Assembly: GCF_014171575.1 (NCBI RefSeq)
Contig: NZ_CP050453.1
Location: forward strand, 1,860,001-1,924,000
From: Microbacterium sp. Se63.02b
GTDB taxonomy: Bacteria > Actinomycetota > Actinomycetes > Actinomycetales > Microbacteriaceae
DNA length: 64,000 nucleotides
Reading direction: 5' to 3'
The number at the start of each line of letters is the position of its first letter. Within the stretch, counting starts at the first letter, position 1. The notes under the pieces were generated by a model that saw only the letters and a program-made list of their open reading frames with translations, did no database searches and was not told the DNA's origin. Shown one piece after another: positions 56,836-64,000 of the stretch. The position numbers and the translations under genes were made by a program.

Positions 56836-57183
56836 ATGCAGATCCTCGATGCCGTTGACGCGGCTTCCCTCCGTTCCGACATCCCCGACTTCGGTCCCGG
56901 CGACACCGTCAAGGTGCACGTCAACATCACCGAGGGCAGCCGCTCCCGTATCCAGGTCTTCCAGGGTGTGGTCATCGGCCGTCAGGGCGACAGCGTCCGC
57001 GAGACCTTCACGGTCCGCAAGATCAGCTTCCAGGTCGGCGTCGAGCGTACCTTCCCGGTGCACTCCCCGGTGATCGACCACATCGAGGTCGTCACCCGCG
57101 GTGACGTGCGTCGCGCGAAGCTCTACTACCTCCGCCAGCTCCGTGGCAAGAAGGCGAAGATCAAGGAGAAGCGCGACCGCTGA
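56836..57183 (+). CDS. rplS: 50S ribosomal protein L19
   Basis: A 115-residue L19: [44 protein letters not shown] and C-terminal [17 protein letters not shown]. The ATG 36836-type position is set by homology at MQILDAVD (56836) and GAGAGA upstream. It is separated here from rpsP-trmD by five genes, unlike the classic operon, and has its own promoter and terminator. Confidence 0.96.
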   Translation: MQILDAVDAASLRSDIPDFGPGDTVKVHVNITEGSRSRIQVFQGVVIGRQGDSVRETFTVRKISFQVGVERTFPVHSPVIDHIEVVTRGDVRRAKLYYLRQLRGKKAKIKEKRDR

Positions 57184-57196
57184 GTCGCAGCTGCTC

Positions 57197-57233
57197 CACA
57201 GCACCCCGGGACACGATGTCCCGGGGTGCTGTG
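57197..57233 (+). terminator. Strong intrinsic terminator after rplS
   Basis: A perfect 17-bp stem (arms 57197-57213 and 57217-57233, core CACCCCGGGACA/TGTCCCGGGGTG) with loop CGA, followed by TTCTCTCC. It separates rplS from lepB. Confidence 0.92.
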
Positions 57234-57301
57234 TTCTCTCCCCGGTGTGCGACCCTTGATACGGTCGCGCCAGAGCGGTGTACGACTCGAGAAGGAACCT
57301 G

Positions 57302-58027
57302 ATGACTGAATCGCCGACCGCGCGCACTTCCAGACGACGACGCGGGTTCCTGATCTTCCTCCGAGACGTCCTGGTGATCATCGTGATCGCCGCGCTGGTG
57401 TCCTTCGTGGTGAAGACCTTCGTCGTCCGCTCGTTCTACATCCCGTCGGCGTCCATGGAGCGCACTCTGTTGGTGAAGGACCGCATCCTCGTCGACGAGC
57501 TCACCCCACGATGGACCGCGTACGAGCGCGGCGACGTCGTCGTGTTCAAGGACCCGGGTGGATGGCTCGATGTGCAGCCGCAGACGCCGCCACAGCCTCC
57601 GCTGGTGCAGGCCGTCGACTGGGTGCTGAACTTCGTCGGCATCTCCGCGACCGATTCACAGGACCACCTCGTCAAGCGCGTGATCGGCCTTCCCGGCGAT
57701 CACGTCGTATGCTGCAATGCGCTCGGCCAGATCACCATCAACGGCGCGCCGATAGACGAACTCAGCTACTTGAACCTCCCTGAGGGCGACACTGCCGCGT
57801 CGAACGAGCCGTTCGACGTGGTCGTCCCTGAGGACTCGGTGTGGCTGCTCGGCGACAACCGTGACCGATCGCGTGATTCCCGCGCGCATCAGGAGCTGCC
57901 CAGCGGCGGATTCGTACCGATGGAGAACATCGTCGGCAAGGCCTTCCTGACGACGTGGCCGTTGAACCGGCTGGGACCCATCGACGGGCACCATGACATC
58001 TTCAACGGAGTTCCGGACGCGGAATGA
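57302..58027 (+). CDS. lepB: Signal peptidase I
   Basis: A 241-residue membrane serine protease cleaving Sec/Tat signal peptides. One N-terminal membrane segment (~17-38) is followed by catalytic Ser51 in IPSASMERTL and Lys125 in DHLVKRVIGLPGD; LGDNRDRSRDSR is box E. ATG 57302 follows AAGGAACCTG. Its stop overlaps rnhB (ATGA). A possible promoter is TTGATA near 57256 with TACGAC. Confidence 0.95.
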   Translation: MTESPTARTSRRRRGFLIFLRDVLVIIVIAALVSFVVKTFVVRSFYIPSASMERTLLVKDRILVDELTPRWTAYERGDVVVFKDPGGWLDVQPQTPPQPPLVQAVDWVLNFVGISATDSQDHLVKRVIGLPGDHVVCCNALGQITINGAPIDELSYLNLPEGDTAASNEPFDVVVPEDSVWLLGDNRDRSRDSRAHQELPSGGFVPMENIVGKAFLTTWPLNRLGPIDGHHDIFNGVPDAE

Positions 58028-58683
58028 CCGTCATCACGCCGAAGCTGACCCTGGAGCGCAGGCTCCTGGGGGAGTGCGAGCTGATCATCTCGCTCGACGA
58101 GGTCGGCAGGGGGGCGCTTGCCGGTCCTGTCGCCGTCGGCGCGGCCATGATGGACGCTGCAGGTGCGCGTCGACGGGTACCGGAAGGGCTTCGCGACTCC
58201 AAGCTCGTGACGGAGAAGCGTCGGCCGCAGGTCGCGGCTCGTGCCGCGGCGTGGGTGCAGGCGTCCGCAGTCGGCTGGGCGAGTGCGCAGGAGGTCGACG
58301 AGGTCGGCATAATGCGAGCGCTCGGCCTCGCGGCGTCACGAGCCGTGCAGGCGATCGCCGATCAGGGCGCGGCCCTGGGCGATGCCCTCGTCCTGCTCGA
58401 CGGCAACCACGACTACGTGTCGAGAGTGCACCCCGAGCCCTTGCGCGTCCGTCCGGTGATCAAGGCCGACCGCGACTGCGCGTCGGTCTCCGCGGCGTCG
58501 GTCATCGCGAAGGTCGCGCGCGACACCTACATGGCGGAACTCCACGAGAGCCATCCCGCGTATCAGTGGAATCGGAACAAGGGGTACGCGAGCCCCGAGC
58601 ACCGCGACGCGATTCGCCACAACGGTCTGTCGCCGTTCCATCGGGCGTCCTGGGCCATCGCCGACGCTCCCACCCTGTTCTGA
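58024..58683 (+). CDS. rnhB: Ribonuclease HII
   Basis: A 219-residue enzyme removing ribonucleotides from DNA. The active-site ISLDEVGRGALAGPV (Asp25, Glu26), LRDSKLVTEKRR and KADRDCASVSAASVIAKVARD motifs are intact. It overlaps lepB by four bases and starts the conserved rnhB-DUF2469-yraN-comM-dprA order. Confidence 0.96.
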   Translation: MTVITPKLTLERRLLGECELIISLDEVGRGALAGPVAVGAAMMDAAGARRRVPEGLRDSKLVTEKRRPQVAARAAAWVQASAVGWASAQEVDEVGIMRALGLAASRAVQAIADQGAALGDALVLLDGNHDYVSRVHPEPLRVRPVIKADRDCASVSAASVIAKVARDTYMAELHESHPAYQWNRNKGYASPEHRDAIRHNGLSPFHRASWAIADAPTLF

Positions 58684-58743
58684 AGAGCCGGGGGAGCCGC
58701 CGATGCCGCACCGCACCGCGCGCGACTCTAGGATGGACACATC

Positions 58744-59070
58744 ATGGATGAGGAAGCCTTCGACGATTACGACCGCGAACTCGAGCTGGCCCTGTTCCGG
58801 GAGTATCGGGACGTGGTCTCCCAGTTCCAGTACGTCGTCGAGACCGAGCGCCGGTTCTACCTGGCGAACGAGGTCAATGTCGTCCGTCGCGACACCGAGC
58901 ACGACTTCTACTTCGAGATCTCGATGAGCGACGTGTGGGTGTGGGATATCTATCGTGCCGATCGCTTCGTGAAAGCCGTCCGGGTGTTGACGTTCAAGGA
59001 CGTCAACGTCGAGGAGCTGCAGCGGCGCGAATTCGAACTGCCGCAGGAGCTCTCCCTCGACGGAGAGTGA
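58744..59070 (+). CDS. DUF2469 family protein
   Basis: A 108-residue acidic soluble protein. The sequence EEAFDDYDRELELALFREYRDVVSQFQYVVETERRFYLAN is strongly conserved across actinobacteria between rnhB and yraN. Function unknown. Confidence 0.93.
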   Translation: MDEEAFDDYDRELELALFREYRDVVSQFQYVVETERRFYLANEVNVVRRDTEHDFYFEISMSDVWVWDIYRADRFVKAVRVLTFKDVNVEELQRREFELPQELSLDGE

Positions 59071-59197
59071 TCTACGGCTGTGGAGCGCGTCCACGGCCGC
59101 CCTCCACATCTGTTCGATTCCCGCGGTTCTCCCCAGGAGGCGCGCGAGCGACTGAGGACCTCGCGATCTCGTCGTCGCGCCGCATGATGCTGAGGGC

Positions 59198-59560
59198 ATG
59201 GCAGAGAAGGATGAACTCGGCAGGGCAGGCGAAGCCCGAGCGGCACAGCACCTGACAGACAGCGGATACCGCGTGCTCGTCAGAAACTGGCGGTGTGCGC
59301 AGGGCGAGCTCGACATCATCGCCGCTCGCGGCGGGCATCTCGCCGTGGTGGAGGTGAAGACTCGTCGGTCGATGGCCTTCGGGCATCCGTTCGAGGCGGT
59401 CGACCATCGAAAGCGTCGTCGCCTGTGGAAACTCGCGCAGGCCTGGATCGCCGAGAATCCAGACGCCGTTCGTGGTCTCGTCGTGCGCATCGACGTGATC
59501 GGCATCATCGGTACGGATCCGGCGACCGGTACGCTCGAGCATCTCGAGGACATCGCGTGA
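59198..59560 (+). CDS. YraN/UPF0102 family nuclease-like protein
   Basis: A 120-residue PD-(D/E)XK fold protein: GRAGEARAAQHL, then CAQGELDIIAARGGHLAVVEVKTRRS carrying the Asp and ExK active-site pattern. Usually beside comM and rnhB. Its stop overlaps the comM GTG start (GTGA). No established substrate. Confidence 0.92.
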   Translation: MAEKDELGRAGEARAAQHLTDSGYRVLVRNWRCAQGELDIIAARGGHLAVVEVKTRRSMAFGHPFEAVDHRKRRRLWKLAQAWIAENPDAVRGLVVRIDVIGIIGTDPATGTLEHLEDIA

Positions 59561-61081
59561 GCACGGCGCGGACCTGGGCGGTCGCTCTCGCCGGTGTCGA
59601 CGGGCACCTCGTGGAGGTAGAAGCTGATCTGTCGAATCAGACCCCGGAGTTCAGGATCATCGGGCTGCCGGACAAATCGCTCGGAGAGGCCGTCCAGCGG
59701 GTCCACAACGCGTGCAAGAACACGGGCCTCGACCTGCCGCGGCGCAGGCTCACGGTGAACCTGTCGCCCGCGAGCCTGCCCAAGCACGGAGCGGGATTCG
59801 ACCTGGCGATCGCGGTGGCCTCGCTCGCAGCCGGCGGTTCGCTCGCGGCGCGTTCCATCGCGGCGACGGTGCACATCGGCGAGCTCGGCCTCGATGGTCG
59901 AGTCCGGCCGGTTCCCGGCGTGCTCCCCGCGGTGTTCGCGGCCGCTCGTGCGGGCTTCGACGCGGTGATCGTTCCACGAGGGAACGAGGCGGAGGCGAGG
60001 CTGGTGACAGGCATCGAGGTGCGCGGTGCCGCATCTCTCGCCGAGGTCGCCGTATGGCACGGGGCCGACGTGGAGGTGCCTGACGTCGCGACCGTCCACC
60101 CGCCCGCTGTGGCGATGCGAGAAGGAGCCGATCTGGACCTGTCCGAGATCGTCGGGCAGGAAGAGGCCGTCGACGCACTCATCGTCGCTGCCGCTGGCGG
60201 CCACCACCTTCTCTTGAGCGGACCCCCTGGAGCGGGCAAGACGATGCTCGCTCGAAGGCTGCCAGGGATCATGCCGCCGCTCGATGAGCAGGACGCGCTC
60301 GAGGTCGCCTCGGTCAAGTCTCTCAGCGGTGAGCACGTGGCCACGCTCGATCGAGTGCCACCGCTCGAGGCGCCGCATCACAGTGCATCCGTCGCTGCGC
60401 TGGTCGGCGGCGGCTCCCGTGCGGCACGACCCGGGGCTATCGCACGAGCCCACTGCGGTGTGCTGTTCCTCGACGAAGCGGCGGAGTTCTCACGTGTCGC
60501 GCTGGACGCATTGCGTCAGCCGCTCGAGGCCGGTGTGATCGAGGTCAATCGCGCGGGCTTCACGGCGCATTTCCCCGCGCGCTTCCAACTGCTTCTCGCG
60601 ATGAACCCCTGCCCGTGCGGCAACCACGGCGTCAGGGGCGCCGAGTGCACGTGCCCACCGATGTCGATCCGTCGGTACTCCGGCCGTCTCTCCGGTCCCC
60701 TCCGAGACCGCATCGACATCGGCCTGCAGGTGAATCGCGTCGCCGCGTCACGGGCGGCGGGAGTCGGACGCACGACGACATCGAAGGCGAGATCGCAGGT
60801 GGTCACCGCTCGTGCACGCGCCGCACAGCGGTGGAAGAGCACACCCTGGCGGCGCAATGCCGAGGTTCCGGGGAACATGGCTCCGCCAGGGGGAGCTGCG
60901 ACTCTCCGCGGCGACACGCTTCCCGCTGGATCGCGCTCTCGAACGCGGAGCGCTCACTCTCCGCGGCTACGACCGTGTGCTTAGGGTGGCATGGACGATG
61001 GCCGACCTGGCGGGACTCGACAGGCCGGGGATCGACGAGGTCGGTCTCGCGCTGCACCTGCGGGGAGGGCTCCTCCGATGA
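59557..61081 (+). CDS. comM: ComM/YifB family Mg-chelatase-like AAA+ ATPase, one frame break
   Basis: A hexameric helicase-like ATPase linked to branch migration in natural transformation, about 507 residues when joined. The N-terminal S5-like domain has FRIIGLPDKSLGEAVQRV; Walker A is GPPGAGKTMLARRLPGIMPPL; MNPCPCGNHG and FLDEAAEFSRVALDALRQPLE follow. One extra base in the G4/A2 run at 60870-60875 shifts the frame between AEVPG and TWLRQGELRLSAATRFPLDRAL. It overlaps dprA by four bases. Confidence 0.92.
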
Positions 61082-62276
61082 TGGACGAAGCGCTCCGAGA
61101 CCCGGACACTGTGGCCGCACTACATCGCATCCACCCGGGTGATGACGTCGCCGAATGTCTCGCGAGGGCGGCGTGGACGGTGATCGCCGAGCCGGGAGAC
61201 GCCGCTGCCGGTGCTCTGATCGAGGCGCTGGGACCGGAGGACGCGTTGGCGGTTGCATTGGGGGCGGGCCTCCAGTCATCGGAATGGAGCGCCACCGGGC
61301 GGGCCTCCCGCGTCCTTGCGGAGGGGCGTGCCCGGTGGCGGCCTCGGGCGCGAGGCGACGCCCTGCGACAGGCGATCCGCGGCGCCGACGAGGTCGGAGC
61401 GCGTCTGCTGACACCGGGCGATGAGCATTGGCCTGCGTCCCTGGATGATCTCGGACCTCACACGCCGATCGCACTATGGGTGCGTGGTGACGCGTCTGCC
61501 CTCTCCTGCGCACCGCGTGTGTCCGTGGTCGGTGCCCGCGCCGCCACCGGGTACGGGGAGCAAGTCGCAGCGGAGCTCGCGGGAGATCTCGCATCCGCCG
61601 GCGTTGTGATCGTGTCGGGAGGCGCCTATGGCATCGACGGGGCCGCGCATCGCGCGGCGCTCGGCGTTCAGGGCACGACCGTGGCGTTCCTCGCCGGCGG
61701 GGTCGACCGGGCCTATCCGATCGGCCACCGAAGGCTTTTTTGCAGCAGATCACCCGCGATGGCGCGGTGGTCAGCGAGCCGCCGTGCGGAACCGCGCCGA
61801 CGAAGTGGCGCTTCCTCGCACGCAATCGCTTGATCGCTGCGCTCGGGCAGGCGACGGTCGTCGTGGAGGCCGGGTGGCGCAGCGGTTCGCTGAACACCGC
61901 AGGGCACGCTGCGTCGCTCGGCCGCCCGCTCGGTGCCGTTCCCGGACCGGTGACCTCCGCGTCCTCGGCCGGATGTCACCGGCTGTTCCGTGAGTACGAC
62001 GCGCAATGCGTGACGTCCGCCCGTGAGGTGAGAGAGCTGTGGGCGCCGGTCGGGGTCGAGACCTCCGACACAGCCGATGCGGCGAGACACCCGGACCGCG
62101 CGCGGGTACTCGATGCGATGGGCGCCAGGTCGAGGGTCTCTGTCGAGGAGATAGCCCGTCGGTCTGGCATGTCACCCGATCGTGTGCGCTCGCTCCTGGG
62201 TCTGCTGCATCTCGAGGGAGATGTCGCGCTCGATGAGGTGGGCTGGCATCGGGCCCGGTCGGCCTCGGGGTCATGA
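61078..62276 (+). CDS. dprA: DNA-processing protein DprA, one frame break
   Basis: The RecA/SSB loader used in transformation, about 398 residues when joined. The Rossmann core has VSVVGARAATGYGEQVA, VSGGAYGIDGAAHRAAL and, in the second frame, SEPPCGTAPTKWRFLARNRLIAAL; a winged-helix C-terminus (VSVEEIARRSGMSPDRVRSLLG) follows. The frame changes in the T run at 61736-61741, the only long T run in the gene; one more or two fewer T would restore it. Confidence 0.92.
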
Positions 62277-62366
62277 TGCCGGGTATCCGCCTCTGCTCCG
62301 GTGAGGCCGCGGCGGAGTGCATCGGTCATGGGATCGCCCGCACCGCAGACCCGTGGAGGAGAGAGC

Positions 62367-62978
62367 TCACGCGGCGGGCCACCCGCTCGTGATCGCGCGG
62401 ACTGCGAGACGCAGGGTCTCGGTCTCGGAGTCGACGCGCACCGTCTCCGAGGGCAGTGCGCGTTCGGTCGCGATGCCGGACGTCACCGTAGCCAGGAACC
62501 GGGCTCGTGCCTCGATGCGACCCGCGGGGATCGCGCCTTCGTCGACCAGGGCGGTGAGCCACTGCTCGATCCGGTGGCGCCCCATGCGTTCCAGAGCGAG
62601 GTACGTCGCGGCCTCGTCTTCGGACGGGGACGTGGCCACATACGCCTCGTAGAGGGCGCCCCACTGCTGCCGGGCCCGGTCGCCCACTCCGACTTGGGCG
62701 AGGAGCAGTTGCAGGCACGCGAGGAGGCGCTCTTCCGGCGTCAGGGAGTGATCATTTATCGGATCGTCGGGAATCTTCAGGTCGTACATCGCGGCGACCA
62801 CCGTCTCGACGAGTGCGCGCTGCGTCGGGAAGAAGTGGCGCAACGAGCCTGTGCTCACCTGGGCGCGGGCGGCTACCGCCCGCACGCTCAGGCGCGCGGT
62901 GGGATTCTCTCCGAGCATCGTCGCTGCGGCGACGAGGATCTTCGATCGCGTTCCCGGTTCCTTCGATTCGACATCCAT
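62367..62978 (-). CDS. TetR family transcriptional regulator
   Basis: A 203-residue regulator with the DNA-binding part at ~10-58: RSKILVAAATMLGENPTARLSVRAVAARAQVSTGSLRHFFPTQRALV. The C-terminal domain contains LEERLLACL-like TetR_C_6 features (YEAYVATSPSEDEAATYLALERM). ATG 62978 follows GAAGGACGG. It is divergent from a membrane-protein gene and shares the repeat-containing region. Confidence 0.88.
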   Translation of the reverse strand: MDVESKEPGTRSKILVAAATMLGENPTARLSVRAVAARAQVSTGSLRHFFPTQRALVETVVAAMYDLKIPDDPINDHSLTPEERLLACLQLLLAQVGVGDRARQQWGALYEAYVATSPSEDEAATYLALERMGRHRIEQWLTALVDEGAIPAGRIEARARFLATVTSGIATERALPSETVRVDSETETLRLAVRAITSGWPAA

Positions 62979-63009
62979 GTCCGTCCTTCGTATGACGTGC
63001 CTATTACAG

Positions 63010-63056
63010 TGTGCTAGCTTAGGTCGCTCGTGGCTATCACGCTGTACTAGTTTAGG
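63010..63056. repeat. Two direct 14-bp repeats in the TetR/membrane-protein promoter region
   Basis: TGTGCTAGCTTAGG (63010-63023) and TGTACTAGTTTAGG (63043-63056) match at 12 of 14 positions and are 33 bases apart, about three helical turns. They are likely paired regulator sites overlapping promoters. Confidence 0.5.
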
Positions 63057-63075
63057 GGACGACGACTTGGGCATC

Positions 63076-63708
63076 ATGAACTGGCGCAATCGCCGCGTCC
63101 GCGCCGGGTCCGGCGAACCGTTGCGGCGGTACCGCTGGTGGCAGATGTTCAGCCGGTCCGTCCGCTCGATCACGCTGACGGAGGAAGACGGCGGGACGTC
63201 GATCTACACCGTCGAGGTCCGCCACGCGGGCGACATGACGGACGGCGAGGTTCGCGCGCGCCTCTACGTCGATGGCTCGCTGCAGTCGTACGCGAAGATG
63301 CCCACCCGCTTCTCGGTGCCGGGCGGCCACATCGAGGTGGCGATCACAGGTTTCGGACTCAAGCGATGCCACTTCGTGCCAAGGGACGGCGTGGAACAGC
63401 AGCTTGCGCCCGATCCGCGGTCGGCCGAAGGTCGCCGCGCCCGGCTGCATCGGCGGCACCCCGGTGCGAGTCGCCTGATCAGCCTTCTCTCCATTGCGTT
63501 CGTCATCATCGGACTGTGCGTGGAGGTGCCCCAGATCATCGAAGCCCTCTCACAGATCCCGCCGGTCGCCGAATCGATCGGCACCTTCATCTCTCCCATT
63601 CGCCTTCCCCTCCACATCAATCTGATGATCGGGCTGGCAGCGGTCGTCGGCAGTACGGAGCGAGCCCTGCGGATGCGATCGAGCTGGATCGATGAACTCG
63701 CCAGCTGA
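63076..63708 (+). CDS. Membrane protein of unknown function
   Basis: A 210-residue protein. The N-terminal ~130 residues are soluble, beta-rich and basic (ITLTEEDGGTSIYTVEVRHAGD, ARLYVDGSLQSYAKMPTRF), followed by two membrane segments (LISLLSIAFVIIGLCVEV, ~140-157, and INLMIGLAAVVG, ~186-197). ATG 63076 is the most likely start; TTG 63067 upstream is in frame. Probably controlled by the divergent TetR. Family not recognised. Confidence 0.75.
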   Translation: MNWRNRRVRAGSGEPLRRYRWWQMFSRSVRSITLTEEDGGTSIYTVEVRHAGDMTDGEVRARLYVDGSLQSYAKMPTRFSVPGGHIEVAITGFGLKRCHFVPRDGVEQQLAPDPRSAEGRRARLHRRHPGASRLISLLSIAFVIIGLCVEVPQIIEALSQIPPVAESIGTFISPIRLPLHINLMIGLAAVVGSTERALRMRSSWIDELAS

Positions 63709-63963
63709 AGATCCCACGGAAGCACCCGACAGGCACAACAGCCTCGAGAACAGCTCCCGAACCCGTGGTGGACCCGGAAGGTCGGCTCAGCCCTCACCCG
63801 ACCGCACACCCCTTGCGACCGCTGATGCCGTCGCGACCGAGATGTAGGGTCACGAGCCGCGACCAGCGCATCACCCATCCGGAGAGTCACCCTGCCCCGG
63901 GGTCACGACCCCACTCCGGCGAGGCTGCGGGGGTCCGAATCGGTCACGGGGCAAGCTGGAGGC
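63709..63963. other. Intergenic region, no feature recognised
   Basis: About 255 bases with no convincing frame, RNA or strong stem on either strand. GGAGG at its right end is the ribosome site of the next gene. Confidence 0.4.
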
Positions 63964-64000
63964 ATGGATCTCGCGGTCGCTGCCGAGGCGTTCGTCGATC
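63964..64000 (+). CDS. xerC: Start of a gene cut by the window, probably tyrosine recombinase XerC
   Basis: ATG 63964 with GGAGG just upstream opens MDLAVAAEAFVD and runs off the edge. Twelve codons are too few for homology, but the sequence resembles the N-terminal helix of XerC and the position shortly after dprA is where actinobacteria carry xerC. Confidence 0.4.
   Translation, partial: MDLAVAAEAFVD

Overview
The window is chromosomal DNA of a high-GC actinobacterium. Gene content, gene order and protein flavour point to Microbacteriaceae, most likely Microbacterium or a close relative; this is inferred by recognition, not by a search. No insertion sequence, prophage, CRISPR array or conjugative module was found. 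Almost everything is core or near-core genome, apart from a few accessory genes (sialidase, flavin monooxygenase, regulators, exporters).

Layout. 1-8.9 kb: a secreted sialidase-like protein running off the left edge, topoisomerase IB, aminopeptidase N, small enzymes, tRNA-Glu(CUC) with promoter and terminator, and an MFS exporter with its ArsR-type regulator. 9-12.6 kb: an ECF sigma factor coupled to a DUF4349 membrane protein, a YqhA-type membrane protein, and a TerC exporter behind a probable Mn2+ (yybP-ykoY) riboswitch. 12.6-15.2 kb: flavin monooxygenase coupled to a MetY-type sulfhydrylase. 15.3-21.8 kb: leucine leader peptide, leuC, leuD, then murA-plsC-gpsA-ddl. 21.8-29 kb: DUF3515 lipoprotein, thiL, rsmD, recG, coaD, yceD-rpmF-rnc-mutM. 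29-33 kb: an ABC exporter, a tandem GNAT protein and a small-protein locus. 33-45 kb: smc, ftsY, lipA/lipB, a second membrane-protein/sigma pair, ffh, EamA and LysR. 45-50.4 kb: glycerol operon glpD-glpF-glpK with a divergent SorC-family regulator. 50.4-64 kb: YbdK-type ligase, rpsP-khpA-rimM-trmD, map, rplS, lepB-rnhB-DUF2469-yraN-comM-dprA, a TetR/membrane-protein pair and the probable start of xerC.

How the genes fit together. Translation and protein export dominate (ffh, ftsY, lepB, map, rpsP, rplS, rpmF, rimM, trmD, rsmD, rnc). Cell envelope synthesis is represented by murA, ddl, plsC and gpsA; gpsA (glycerol-3-P synthesis) and the glp operon (glycerol-3-P use) meet in lipid metabolism.

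Two window-wide patterns matter for any reader. First, at least twelve genes carry a -10-like hexamer exactly six bases before the start codon, the signature of leaderless mRNAs. Second, twelve single-position frame breaks interrupt nine otherwise intact conserved genes, including ffh, smc and leuC (two breaks each in leuC, thiL and the flavin monooxygenase). Most lie in short G or C runs and most look like one missing base. I read these as sequence or assembly errors, and give each such gene as one span.
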